DNA of 17,414 bases from Chloroflexota bacterium (GCA_021796315.1 JAJYOH010000054.1:1-17414), one strand, 5' to 3'. Shown: positions 7,187-15,794, counted from the stretch's first letter. The notes: a model not told the origin generated them from the sequence alone. Numbers and translations: made by a program.

Positions 7187-7864
7187 TTATTTCTCCGTGA
7201 TCGTGACGCTTTGCATCGCGTCGCCGGGGAAGGCGGGATTCTGATTCGGGTCGCGACGCGTGATGCCGTTGACCACATCCATGCCGCTGATGACCTGTCC
7301 GAAAATGGTGTAATCACTTTCCGATAAACCGTACGGCCCGAACATGATGAAGAACTGACTGCCGTTCGTGTTTGGTCCGGCGTTTGCCATCGCCACGACT
7401 CCGGCTTTATCAAATTGCAGATCGTTTTTCTCGTTGGGAAATTCATAGCCCGGACCGCCGCCTCCGGTTCCGGCTGGATCGCCGCCCTGCGCCATGAATC
7501 CATCCAGGACGCGGTGGAATGTCGTGCCGTCATAAAAACCATTGCGTGCCAGGAATACAAAACTATTGACCGTTCTCGGAGCTTTGTTTGCAAAAAGCTG
7601 GATGACGAACTCGCCGCCCTTCGCCATTTTGACGTTTGCAAAATATTGCCTGTTCACATCAATCGTCATCGGCGGCTCGGATGCGTATTGTTTGCTGCCC
7701 ACTTGTGGAGCCTGCGCGTTCGTGGCGGCGGGTTGGCGGTTGGCGAGGTACATCCAAACGGCTGCTGCCGCGATCACGATGATGATGCCGATGCCCGCGA
7801 TCTGAATCCAGTCGAGTCCTTTTTTCTGTCGATTCTTTTTCTTTGATACAGGTTTCTTTGCCAT
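7187..7864 (-). CDS. Membrane-anchored cyclophilin-type peptidyl-prolyl cis-trans isomerase
   Basis: The 225-aa protein has a lysine-rich N-terminus (1-16), one membrane helix (about 19-40), a short Ala/Gln-rich linker and a cyclophilin domain (about 68-225). Active-site matches are FHRVL (116-120, Arg118 equivalent to the catalytic Arg), GFMAQGGDP (122-130) and NGSQFFI (167-173). The Trp of human cyclophilin A is replaced in 'YGLSESDYTIFGQV', as is usual in bacterial forms. No signal-peptidase site follows the helix, so it is probably a signal anchor with the domain outside the cytoplasm, assisting folding of exported proteins. AGGAG lies 8 nt before ATG. Monocistronic by position: psuG ends 95 bp upstream. 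Confidence 0.93.
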   Translation of the reverse strand: MAKKPVSKKKNRQKKGLDWIQIAGIGIIIVIAAAAVWMYLANRQPAATNAQAPQVGSKQYASEPPMTIDVNRQYFANVKMAKGGEFVIQLFANKAPRTVNSFVFLARNGFYDGTTFHRVLDGFMAQGGDPAGTGGGGPGYEFPNEKNDLQFDKAGVVAMANAGPNTNGSQFFIMFGPYGLSESDYTIFGQVISGMDVVNGITRRDPNQNPAFPGDAMQSVTITEK

Positions 7865-7959
7865 GCGATTTTCTCCTTGAAAAATATTTATCTGGAAACC
7901 AGGCCTCGAAGACTAAAAACCTCCGCGGTCAAATAATTGCTCACGTGTGATCCGCGTTG

Positions 7960-8886
7960 TTAAATGTTTCTTCGCTTCTGATTAATTGTCATGGCCTTTG
8001 CAATTTGCGCGGCGAGCCATGCGTTGTTGAGCAACAACGCCAGATTTGCGCGCATGGATTTTCCCGCGGTCAACTCGCTGATTCTTTTTAACAGGAATGG
8101 AGTCAATGCCTGACCGTGGATTTGATTCTGCATCGCCTCGGCGGACGCTTTTGCGATCACCGGTTCCATCTCGGACTTTGGAATGGCTTCCGTTTCAGGG
8201 ACCGGATTCGTGACCAGGACCGCGCTCCGCATCCCCAGCGACCAATGAGCGTTTGCAAAATCCACGATCTCCTGTGGACTATCCAACCTCACGCTGACTT
8301 TTAAATTTCCATCGCGTGAATAAAACTCGGGGAATGAATCTGTTTGATATCCGACCACCGGCACGCCCATCGTTTCCAAATATTCGAGCGTGGCGGGCAG
8401 ATCTAGAATTGCCTTGGCTCCCGCGCAGACCACGATCATCGGCGTGTCGGATAAAGCTTTTAGATCGGTGGAAATATCGAATGAACTTTCTTTATGCACA
8501 CCGCCGATGCCGCCGGTTGCGAAAACTTTGATGCCAGCCTGGTTGGCCGCGAACATTGTCCCGGCCACGGTGGCGCCTCCGCTGGCTTTTTTGACGATGG
8601 CTGTGGCGAAGTCACGGTGACTCACTTTCAGCGTGGAGGAGGCCTGGGAAAGCCGCGCCAGTTCCTCGTCCGTGAGACCGATGCGGATCTTTCCATCCAG
8701 CACTGCGATCGTGGCAGGCGTCGCGCCCTCGCGTCGAATCGTGGCTTCCATGTCGCGCGCCAGTTGATAATTTTGCGGGTGGGGAAGTCCGTGCGTGATG
8801 ACGGTGGATTCGAGCGCCACGATGGGCAGCTTTGAATTTAACGCGCGTTGAATGTCGTCGGAAATTTGAGAATGTGTAAGCGGCAT
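7960..8886 (-). CDS. psuG: Pseudouridine-5'-phosphate glycosidase
   Basis: PsuG reversibly cleaves pseudouridine 5'-phosphate to uracil and ribose 5-phosphate. The 308-aa product matches the family length (E. coli about 312 aa). Recognisable blocks are ALESTVITHGLPHPQN (24-39), KVFATGGIGGVHK (120-132), FDISTDLKAL (136-145) and VVCAGAKAILDLP (152-164). By alignment from memory, Glu26 and Lys158 are the catalytic acid/base and Schiff-base lysine, and Asp141 is a metal ligand; all are present. The frame is open to 8973, but the ATG at 8886 is chosen because the homologous region begins there and it lies 4 nt after the upstream stop. No clear ribosome binding site is present, suggesting translational coupling. 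No psuK kinase is adjacent. Confidence 0.93.
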   Translation of the reverse strand: MPLTHSQISDDIQRALNSKLPIVALESTVITHGLPHPQNYQLARDMEATIRREGATPATIAVLDGKIRIGLTDEELARLSQASSTLKVSHRDFATAIVKKASGGATVAGTMFAANQAGIKVFATGGIGGVHKESSFDISTDLKALSDTPMIVVCAGAKAILDLPATLEYLETMGVPVVGYQTDSFPEFYSRDGNLKVSVRLDSPQEIVDFANAHWSLGMRSAVLVTNPVPETEAIPKSEMEPVIAKASAEAMQNQIHGQALTPFLLKRISELTAGKSMRANLALLLNNAWLAAQIAKAMTINQKRRNI

Positions 8887-8890
8887 AATT

Positions 8891-10741
8891 TTAGATATTA
8901 CAAAGTTCGGGATGGTCGAGCAAATATTGGATGATCGTTTCGCGGCTGGAGCCTGGGGCCTTTTGGGTTTCATATTCGATCAGCCACTCGGACTTTTTAT
9001 AATCGCCATTGAGCAGGCGTAAAAGTTTTGGATAGAGTCTGGCTTCGTTATAAGTGGCTGGCGCAGGCGGTCTTTTTTCTTCGACCTCGGCTGGCGCATC
9101 GCGAAGTTTGGTTGGCCGATTGCCTACATAATGTTGATCGCGGAAAATAATGTTCTCGATTTTCTTGATGGCATCTTCCAATTCTTTGGGCAATGAATCA
9201 CCCGCGTTGTAATAAAGATCGGCGGCATCTCCGAATAGGTCCCAGTAAGCCATCATCAATGCCCTGGCGCCATTTTTGTTTCTTTCTTTTTCGTTTTGTT
9301 TATACGTGGCCAGCGGCACATTTTGGATCAGGCGTAATTTCTGGTCCAGATAGGCATCATTGAATACAGATTTGATGCTGTCTTCACTGCCGCGCGAAAC
9401 ATTCTCGCGGTTGATTTGCCAGGCTTGAATGTGCTGACCGCCGATGATGTCACTGGCAATCTTATCTGGAATTTTCCATGTGCCTACGCCGATCCAATGC
9501 AGATCCACACCGCGTTCGTTGGCGCGTTTTGTGAAGCGGTCGGATACCTGATTGAAAACGCCGCTCAATTCGGTGCGTGGACGAAATTTGGGTTGGGCAA
9601 TATCCGGCGGTTTGGCGGTCGCTGATGCGTCAGCAGTGATCTCGAAGCGCTGGAATTGAATGGTGCGTTCCTGACTCTCGGCTTGTTCCACTTCGGGCGC
9701 GCCGAAGCTGGCGAGATATTCGCTCAGGTTGTTCTCGCCCATGAATTCGCTGATCGTACTGCGGATCAATGATTGGGCGGCGCTCGTCCACACTGAAGGC
9801 TGGTCGGATGGATCAGGGCCTTCTGTCAACACGCGCGCCGAGGATTGATAGACAATATCTTCGATGGCCCTGCTAGAATAAGGATAAGGCATTTCTTTTG
9901 TCGGCGCGAGTTTCTCTGTTTTGCTTTCATTGCGTCTCACGCTGTAAACTGCGCGCACATCTGCGGCGCTGACAGGCAGGCCGTCAAGGCTGAGGCTCTT
10001 AATGGTCATGCCTTCACCGGATGGATTCCCGATGTAATGATCACGCAGGTCGATGGCTTCCCGGAAGCGTTCGAAACCATCGAGGATGGCAATATCTATC
10101 GCATCCTCTTCGTCTTCATCGGAAGTTGCGCCGGGTCTCCGCGTTGGACCGATGACGTGCGGTGTCCCGTCAGGTCTCTCGAATAACACTGCCGAATCGA
10201 ATTCAACCACGACGCGTCCCGGCCCGCCAATTTTGATCAGCGGCGACTCGATGTCTGAGTCAACGATCTTTCCGCCGCGCACCCGGATGGCATGGCCTCC
10301 GCCTTGCAGTGAAAGTTGTTGAATGAAGGTGCGGGCCGCGTCTACATGTTTTAGTTCAAATACATCCGTTAGATAGTCCGCGGCCATTTCAAGGGCGTAA
10401 TAGCCCGTTACAAAAAATGGGATGCACAGGTAGGCAATCATCGTAATGATGAAAATGGCTTCCTTTAGAATGTCAACTTTCACCGATCCCGGAATCAGAA
10501 CGGCGGGAAGCAAAATTTTCAAATGAGATAAGATCAAAGTGATGTTGGCTAAAATGTTGATGAGCGCGACAACAATGAAAAGCCCTACGATCCAACGCAT
10601 TCGATGAGACGGCCCGCTCAGCGAGAGATCAAAGAATTCGTTGAGCCGGTGTTCGCGATATTTCCTGAACGATGTGCGGAATTTTTCCCATTCAATGGCA
10701 AAGGCCGACGGTAATTTTTCAGTTCGAGTAGATGCGCTCAT
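8891..10741 (-). CDS. Large SPFH-like (band 7-related) membrane protein, second of a pair
   Basis: The 616-aa protein has a charged N-terminus (1-49), two or three membrane helices (about 50-73, 92-116), then a long cytoplasmic part. The segment 'IKIGGPGRVVVEFDSAVLFERPDG' (169-192) resembles the opening of SPFH domains. 'FTKRANERGVDLHWIGVGTWKIP' (403-425) resembles the SPFH segment in which a helix leads into the strand 'V...VGVG'. Between them is a roughly 180-residue insertion that includes an acidic stretch (208-213). The C-terminal part is helical, and the last 50 residues (LLRLLNGDYKKSEWLIEYE) look like a separate small motif. SPFH proteins assemble in membrane microdomains; this role is inferred. 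It overlaps the upstream gene by ATGA. I do not recognise a named family. Confidence 0.75.
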   Translation of the reverse strand: MSASTRTEKLPSAFAIEWEKFRTSFRKYREHRLNEFFDLSLSGPSHRMRWIVGLFIVVALINILANITLILSHLKILLPAVLIPGSVKVDILKEAIFIITMIAYLCIPFFVTGYYALEMAADYLTDVFELKHVDAARTFIQQLSLQGGGHAIRVRGGKIVDSDIESPLIKIGGPGRVVVEFDSAVLFERPDGTPHVIGPTRRPGATSDEDEEDAIDIAILDGFERFREAIDLRDHYIGNPSGEGMTIKSLSLDGLPVSAADVRAVYSVRRNESKTEKLAPTKEMPYPYSSRAIEDIVYQSSARVLTEGPDPSDQPSVWTSAAQSLIRSTISEFMGENNLSEYLASFGAPEVEQAESQERTIQFQRFEITADASATAKPPDIAQPKFRPRTELSGVFNQVSDRFTKRANERGVDLHWIGVGTWKIPDKIASDIIGGQHIQAWQINRENVSRGSEDSIKSVFNDAYLDQKLRLIQNVPLATYKQNEKERNKNGARALMMAYWDLFGDAADLYYNAGDSLPKELEDAIKKIENIIFRDQHYVGNRPTKLRDAPAEVEEKRPPAPATYNEARLYPKLLRLLNGDYKKSEWLIEYETQKAPGSSRETIIQYLLDHPELCNI

Positions 10742-12420
10742 AAGTCGTCTGCCTCCGCTCGCTTGATGATCTGGTCGAGAATCTCGAGTTCAACGCTGAC
10801 CCGGCGTTGGGATTGATTGCCTGTGGATGTCTCTTTGTTGGAACGCAGGAACTCGAGCAGTCCCGGGGCAAGACCGGGCTGTTCGGCGGATTTGGCCGGT
10901 TCTTTATTCATGCGGCTGACCAAACGGTCATCGCGAATGATCTCATTTCGTGAGCGCTCGAGCAACACCATCAAAGCCGAATCGAGATCGGCTGCGTCTT
11001 CCTTTATCAAGCTTCGGCTTAAATCTCCAACATAATCACGCAGGGCGGTTTGCCTGGCATCCTCCGTAACGAAAGTTATCTTTCGTTCGATGCGTTTGCT
11101 CTCCGCTTGTGCGTTGACCAGCCAGTTGGCGTTCCACTCTTTGATGGTGCGCTCTTCGATGCTGGGCGGCAGGCGCAGGTTGCCAACACCCACGCTGACA
11201 ACCCTGAGTCCGCGTTCCTGTAATTTTCTAAACTCATTGCTTACCGCCTGCCCTTCGAGCAAACGTCCGCTTTCATCCAGGATCGGAACCAGCGTTTGAG
11301 TCATGCGCGCCTTGATCATCTGGTTGATGATCTGCACGGCGGTCTTGGGGCGCGTATCCTTTTGCGAAACGGAAGCCGCTGCCGCCGGGGCGGGAACGTT
11401 GTTTGGCTTTTCACCTTCGGCTTCTGCAAGATGTCTTTCCATTCGATCATTGAAAAAGCGCAGGATTTCTGTGAAGGCATCCGCTTTGACCGGTGGGGGC
11501 GGGGGCGGCTCTTCCCGGACTTTAGGCGGTTCGGGCTGCGGAATGTCTGGCAACGCCGGTTGGGCGGGTTCAAATAATTGATCGAGCGTGAATTTGGCCG
11601 CATACTCGCGCCACAAATCTGCGGCGATCAATGCTGGGATTTGATTCCAAGCCACGCGGCGGGATGAATCTTTGCCGCTGGGGTCGATGCCTTCCATGCT
11701 GATGGCTTTGAAGACCGCGTTCTCGTCGTATCCAAAATGCGAACCGGGTTCATCGTCTTTGGCAGGCCTGGCGTCTATCTTAAATACAACGGTGACATTC
11801 GGAACCACCTCGATGCCATCGCGCGTTAATGCGCTGACAGCCAGCCGCCGTTCCTGCGTTTCTTTGTGCCTGGCCCTGGCTTCTTCGTCCGCATCTTCGG
11901 ATAATTTAAGGAATGGCAGGTCGCCTTCTTTTGGGCCAAGACTCTGAACTTGAGTGTGCAGGTCCAACCAGCCTGCGAGGTACTCGCCATCGTCCGTGAA
12001 ATGGACCCCCGGGCCGAGCACTTGTCTGTAGGCGGTGGTGGTACGCGTGACGGCTGCACTGGCTGTATCGAGCCAGATCACCCCCGCCTGTTTCTGTTCG
12101 AGTTCTCCCTCTTTCGCGATCACGCGCCCGTCCTTGATGAACAATGCCGGGCCATGTGATTTCGAGATATGTCTTCTCATCCGGTCAATGATCTTTGAGC
12201 GGTATTCGAGCGTCCGCACAGGCAGGATGAACTGCGCGTAAAAGGCCATCCAAAATGAAAATAATGCCAGAAAGGTCAGGCTGTTACAGACGATGCCAAA
12301 GACAGCGCCGAAGGTTGGTTGTGCGTATATTTGGTAGGCATATAGACCGATCAGAACCACGATCCAGACGCCCAGCCAGAAGATGGGTCTTTTATAGAGG
12401 GGAGACTTGTTTTCGTCCAT
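10738..12420 (-). CDS. Large SPFH-like (band 7-related) membrane protein, first of a pair
   Basis: The 560-aa protein has two N-terminal membrane helices (about 11-31, 40-66). A beta-rich segment (about 90-216) follows with 'QVLGPGVHFTDDGEYLAGWLDLHTQ' (133-157) and 'LTRDGIEVVPNVTVVFKID' (198-216), the classic SPFH pattern 'T.D...v.v...v.y.i'. A proline-rich linker (291-312, including a run of seven prolines) interrupts it, then 'QERGLRVVSVGVGNLRLP' (401-418) and a helical tail. This order matches stomatin/flotillin-like proteins, enlarged by insertions. It is the first gene of the run; a TATAAA sits about 12 nt before the ATG, but no -35 or ribosome binding site is convincing. The pair probably forms a hetero-oligomer, inferred from the ATGA overlap and shared architecture. 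Confidence 0.78.
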   Translation of the reverse strand: MDENKSPLYKRPIFWLGVWIVVLIGLYAYQIYAQPTFGAVFGIVCNSLTFLALFSFWMAFYAQFILPVRTLEYRSKIIDRMRRHISKSHGPALFIKDGRVIAKEGELEQKQAGVIWLDTASAAVTRTTTAYRQVLGPGVHFTDDGEYLAGWLDLHTQVQSLGPKEGDLPFLKLSEDADEEARARHKETQERRLAVSALTRDGIEVVPNVTVVFKIDARPAKDDEPGSHFGYDENAVFKAISMEGIDPSGKDSSRRVAWNQIPALIAADLWREYAAKFTLDQLFEPAQPALPDIPQPEPPKVREEPPPPPPVKADAFTEILRFFNDRMERHLAEAEGEKPNNVPAPAAAASVSQKDTRPKTAVQIINQMIKARMTQTLVPILDESGRLLEGQAVSNEFRKLQERGLRVVSVGVGNLRLPPSIEERTIKEWNANWLVNAQAESKRIERKITFVTEDARQTALRDYVGDLSRSLIKEDAADLDSALMVLLERSRNEIIRDDRLVSRMNKEPAKSAEQPGLAPGLLEFLRSNKETSTGNQSQRRVSVELEILDQIIKRAEADDL

Positions 12421-12601
12421 GCGAGTCTGATTTTATACGAAAATAGGAAATCGGGGAATTTTATTTCATGAAATAGATTGAATGAGTCTCAGCTCATTTT
12501 AATTTTATTGATGGATGAGAAATATTTAACAATTATGTTTGTAGGCGTTTTGCAAAGCTGAAACACATAAATATGTACTAAAATAATTAAACCCTAAGCT
12601 G

Positions 12602-12630
12602 TTGATTAAATAGAAAATTTGTTCTATAAT
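12602..12630 (+). promoter_or_regulatory. Sigma-70-type promoter for the 77-aa orphan gene
   Basis: TTGATT (12602-12607) and TATAAT (12625-12630) are separated by exactly 17 bp. The -10 box is a consensus match and the -35 has four of six. Transcription would start near 12637, giving a leader of about 27 nt ending in AGGAG. Confidence 0.65.
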
Positions 12631-12640
12631 CAAATTATAG
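12624..12640. promoter_or_regulatory. Palindrome overlapping the -10 box, possible operator
   Basis: ctataat and attatag are perfect 7-bp inverted copies around caa. The left arm contains the whole -10 hexamer and the right arm covers the expected start site, so a protein bound here would block the promoter. AT-rich palindromes arise easily by chance, hence the low confidence. Confidence 0.35.
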
Positions 12641-12663
12641 TAATTTATTTACAGGAGAATAAA

Positions 12664-12897
12664 ATGTCAAACGTAAGTGATTTGAAGCCTTGGTTTCGTG
12701 AAGATATTGCAAAAGCATTAATGAGTATTTATTTCACATCAAAAACTGCGAGCTCGTCTGCAAAAGATAATAGCGAATATCGAAGCGGCTTTGCCTCAGC
12801 CCTATCCAGCGTTGCGATAATGGTTGGAATTAATCCAGAGCATGTTTTAGCTCCCGAAGACATTAAATTGCTTCGCGAGATTACAAATAATCAATAA
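12664..12897 (+). CDS. 77-aa orphan protein
   Basis: The product begins MSNVSDLKPWFREDIAKAL and contains 'SEYRSGFASALSSVAIMVGI' then 'PEDIKLLREI'. It is mostly helical with one moderately hydrophobic helix (about 46-57) too short to be a clear membrane segment. No named family is recognised. The start is fixed by AGGAG with 6 nt spacing to the ATG and by the promoter at 12602-12630; an upstream TTG in frame (12619) lies inside the promoter and is rejected. It is the only plus-strand gene in the AT-rich block and converges on the SPFH fusion gene, 32 bp away. Confidence 0.7.
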   Translation: MSNVSDLKPWFREDIAKALMSIYFTSKTASSSAKDNSEYRSGFASALSSVAIMVGINPEHVLAPEDIKLLREITNNQ

Positions 12898-12929
12898 CTG
12901 ATTTGGCTAATTCTATCCATAATGTGTTG

Positions 12930-14147
12930 TCATTCAAGTTTAGGGCTATCGTTTCGAGTTTCCTGTTCATTTTCTTTTTGTTCATTTGTTTGTATCCACG
13001 ATCTAATCAGATTAGTTAATTCCATCGGGAATATGTATTTGGTTGCTTGGCTCTGTCCAAGTTTTTCTAGCATCTCAAAGTATTTGAGATTCAATGTATT
13101 GCTATCTAGATTATATGCGGCAGCGTGAAGCGAATTGAGCGCTTTAGCTTGACCTTCTGCCAATGTTGCTATAGCTTCGCTTTTCCATCTTGCAGCTCTC
13201 CACTCTTCCATAGCTGTCTTTATCTCAGGAGATGTTTTTACCTCTTGAATCTCTACATTGATAACATCGATTCCCCAGTCGGAAGAGGTTGCCTCGATTT
13301 GATCTCTTAGTTTTACGTTGAGGTCCTGCCGCTTCTCTTGTACTTCACTGAAATCAAATCCTGCTATCACGGCACGCAGTGCCCCAGTTGCTAATTTTTC
13401 TATAGATTCTAACGCATTGCTCACTTGGGTGACACTTCTCTCTGCGTCTAGAATTTTCCAAAAATACACGAAGTCAACCTTGATCTGAACATTGTCTTTA
13501 GTAATGCATGCCTCATCATATATTTCCTTATGGTCTACTTTCAGTTCTACGAAGTGGACTTTATCAAAGATCGGTAAAATTACGATAATGCCCGGCCCTC
13601 TTGCGCCAATGCATATCCCCAAGCGAAATATAACCACAGTCGTAGACTGTTTTACTATCCGAAGTGTCCAAACGAAATAAAGAACAATTAGCAATGCGAG
13701 GATAAGTGATAACCCCAATTTTGCGAAATTGTTGGTAATCGTGGCGGTTCCCACGAATCCTATACTTAGGATAAGACTAGGTATCATTAGCCATATAGGT
13801 ATGGCAGCCCACACAACAAATTTCGTTATATATGTCAATAAACGGTTTTTTTGTTTGGCGATGAGTTCTTTTGGATTTGTTGGTGGTGTTGGCCTAGTCA
13901 CTCGAATTCCAAAGTTTACCGCCAGATAGTCAGAGCCTTCTTTGGATATTTGATAGCTATTATTTGTTCCTTTCTTAAAAATGAAATTGCGCTTTTCTAG
14001 GATTGTTACTGCATAAAGCGCCGCATTGTCGGGTTGTTGTATGGCCTTAGATATGTTATGTACGGTAAAATTCTCCTCATGTGAAAGCAATAACAAAACT
14101 TGACGTGAAATATCATCAAGCGGCGCATTGCCGTTAAATCCTTCCAT
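12930..14147 (-). CDS. Winged-helix-like/SPFH (stomatin-type) fusion membrane protein
   Basis: The 405-aa protein has an N-terminal 80-residue segment, 'DDISRQVLLLLSHEENFTVHNIS' to 'NSYQISKEGSDYL', with the helix-helix-helix-hairpin pattern of a winged-helix domain. Two membrane helices follow (about 108-131, 143-163), then a canonical SPFH domain (163-345): VVIFRLGICIGARGPG (171-186), DNVQIKVDFVYFWKI (218-232), LRAVIAG (257-263), WGIDVINVEIQEV (291-303) and the A-x-AEGQAKAL helix (327-338). Stomatins usually have one hairpin anchor and no N-terminal DNA-binding-like part. It is 21 bp behind the TPR gene, so co-transcribed. GGAGG 5 nt before the ATG at 14147 decides the start over a TTG at 14159. 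Confidence 0.85.
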   Translation of the reverse strand: MEGFNGNAPLDDISRQVLLLLSHEENFTVHNISKAIQQPDNAALYAVTILEKRNFIFKKGTNNSYQISKEGSDYLAVNFGIRVTRPTPPTNPKELIAKQKNRLLTYITKFVVWAAIPIWLMIPSLILSIGFVGTATITNNFAKLGLSLILALLIVLYFVWTLRIVKQSTTVVIFRLGICIGARGPGIIVILPIFDKVHFVELKVDHKEIYDEACITKDNVQIKVDFVYFWKILDAERSVTQVSNALESIEKLATGALRAVIAGFDFSEVQEKRQDLNVKLRDQIEATSSDWGIDVINVEIQEVKTSPEIKTAMEEWRAARWKSEAIATLAEGQAKALNSLHAAAYNLDSNTLNLKYFEMLEKLGQSQATKYIFPMELTNLIRSWIQTNEQKENEQETRNDSPKLE

Positions 14148-14152
14148 ATCCA

Positions 14153-14157
14153 CCTCC
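14153..14157 (-). promoter_or_regulatory. Ribosome binding site fixing the SPFH fusion start
   Basis: GGAGG on the minus strand, 5 nt before ATG 14147. An upstream in-frame TTG at 14159 overlaps this site and so would be the wrong start. Confidence 0.7.
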
Positions 14158-14168
14158 AATTGAATTCA

Positions 14169-15794
14169 TTAATTCTGGAAACTGCCAGGTTCCAACAGAA
14201 CAGCACCCTTTCGAATCAACTCAATATGAGTCTGTATTACATTAACTTTTTCGTTACGTTTACTCAGCGGTGAAAAAACAGTACAGCCTTGAGAGTCGAT
14301 CTTGGGTAGGTCGTTACAATTCGCGTTGGCTTGATCCAAGTACTCACTCGATTGTTTATCTTGCCCTATATATTTGGATGACATCCCGGCAAACATTAGA
14401 GCTAGCATCTTGGAGCGCACTTCTCTAATGTTATGGATATCGGTCGCAACTATTTCATCATATACCTCATGAAACAGTTCCTTTGCAATTTTATGATTGC
14501 CCTGAGAATGATACGATTGAGCAAGGGTAGCTGTTGCATAATAATATGTCGCGTCCCTATCCCGCACAGGATGCAACAATCCTTGGACCGCTTCTTCCCA
14601 ATTCTTTTCATGTACAACAATTATCATATTTGCTCTGATTAAAATAGCCCGACTCCAAAGCCTCAATTCGGCTTGAGGAATCGATCCTTCCAGTCGCTCA
14701 ATTTCGTGAATTTTCTTCTCAATTTCATTAAGATATTGACTAGCTTTGTCGAATTCCCCTATTATCTTATATGCCTCGGCAATTACAATTTTGGTCAAAA
14801 AATCTCTCCCCTGGATATCACGTTGATTGGCTTTTTCAAAGTAATCTATGGCATCTTGATTGTGCCCGAAGTTCAACTCTATTAATCCCAGATAATAATA
14901 AGCATTAGCAATTCGGCGATTGTAAGGAAGAGTGTCCTCGCCTAATTCAGGCTGTTGGTAACTTACGACTTTTCTAAGATATTTTTCTGCAATTTCAGGT
15001 TGATTGGCATAATGCGCGGCTATCCCTCGAATATAAACAACATGTGCACCAAATTCTTGCTTCTCTTCCTCGATAGGCTCACTGTCTAACTTAAATCGAT
15101 CGAAGCGATTAGCAAAATCATTGAGTTTATCTGCTTGCTCTTTGAATCCATGTCGAGGAATCGTGCTTGCCCATTGAAGAGCATCACTTTCAAGCTCATT
15201 TCTTAGTTTCTTGATGTTTGACTGAAAATTCTTATAAAAGATATCGAGGCGATCGAACTTTTTTGCGACATCAGCCAATTTTTCCTCAGCCTCTTTAGCC
15301 TTTTTGCGCGCATCTTCTTCAGCCGCAAGTCGGCTCTCAAGGGTTTGCTGAACGACTGTCAAAACGTCCGAGACTTGCTTAACCCCCGCTCGTTCCACCA
15401 AATCTCGTTTGCCCTCCCTGCTTGATTGAGTAAATGTGGCGAAGCCTTGAATCCCAACCAACAGTGCAATTATTGCGCCGGTTACGGAAAAAAGAAAGCG
15501 ATTGTAATCATTTGCCGATTTCAGCGAATCTACGGTCTGTGACTGTGTAATTTCAACCTGATATAGCCTCCGTTCTATGTCGGGAGTGGGTGTCAATGGC
15601 ATAACTGTGGGTGCGATTGATGTTGTCGCGGGCTGTTGGGCATGAATAACAGGTTGGACTGAAACAAAAAAGGCCACCAATAATGCTATGGCTCCTGATA
15701 GAAATAAAACTTTAATTAGAGTATTTTGGGCAGAATTAACTACCCAACAAGCTGGCCTTATCAGGGCTCTGAGATAACGATGAACGAGTTCCAT
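14169..15794 (-). CDS. Membrane protein with coiled coil and TPR-like repeats
   Basis: The 541-aa protein has two membrane helices (about 26-48 and 98-121) separated by a Pro/Thr-rich extracytoplasmic loop (52-72). A strongly charged coiled coil (about 142-200, including EEDARKKAKEAEEKLADVAKKF) follows, then a helical-repeat region. TPR-like units are visible at about 293-326 ('IANAYYYLGLIELNFGHNQDAIDYFEKA'), 333-366 and 416-452. The large domain is probably cytoplasmic and serves as a protein-interaction scaffold. AGGAGG 5 nt before ATG is a strong ribosome binding site, and a promoter lies at 15832-15860. It precedes the SPFH fusion gene by 21 bp. No enzymatic motif is visible and no named family is recognised. 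Confidence 0.8.
   Translation of the reverse strand: MELVHRYLRALIRPACWVVNSAQNTLIKVLFLSGAIALLVAFFVSVQPVIHAQQPATTSIAPTVMPLTPTPDIERRLYQVEITQSQTVDSLKSANDYNRFLFSVTGAIIALLVGIQGFATFTQSSREGKRDLVERAGVKQVSDVLTVVQQTLESRLAAEEDARKKAKEAEEKLADVAKKFDRLDIFYKNFQSNIKKLRNELESDALQWASTIPRHGFKEQADKLNDFANRFDRFKLDSEPIEEEKQEFGAHVVYIRGIAAHYANQPEIAEKYLRKVVSYQQPELGEDTLPYNRRIANAYYYLGLIELNFGHNQDAIDYFEKANQRDIQGRDFLTKIVIAEAYKIIGEFDKASQYLNEIEKKIHEIERLEGSIPQAELRLWSRAILIRANMIIVVHEKNWEEAVQGLLHPVRDRDATYYYATATLAQSYHSQGNHKIAKELFHEVYDEIVATDIHNIREVRSKMLALMFAGMSSKYIGQDKQSSEYLDQANANCNDLPKIDSQGCTVFSPLSKRNEKVNVIQTHIELIRKGAVLLEPGSFQN

Noticed and set aside
7171..7641. 156-aa minus-strand frame within the cyclophilin gene
   Set aside because: Out-of-frame shadow, Ser/Arg-rich, while the cyclophilin frame carries intact active-site motifs.
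12420..12460. TATAAA upstream of the first SPFH gene as a promoter
   Set aside because: No acceptable -35 at 16-18 bp, and the implied leader would be only about 4 nt; possible leaderless start but unsupported.
12480..12510. aatgag/ctcatt hairpin with T-rich flank as a terminator
   Set aside because: Six-base stem only, and no plus-strand gene lies upstream that it could terminate.
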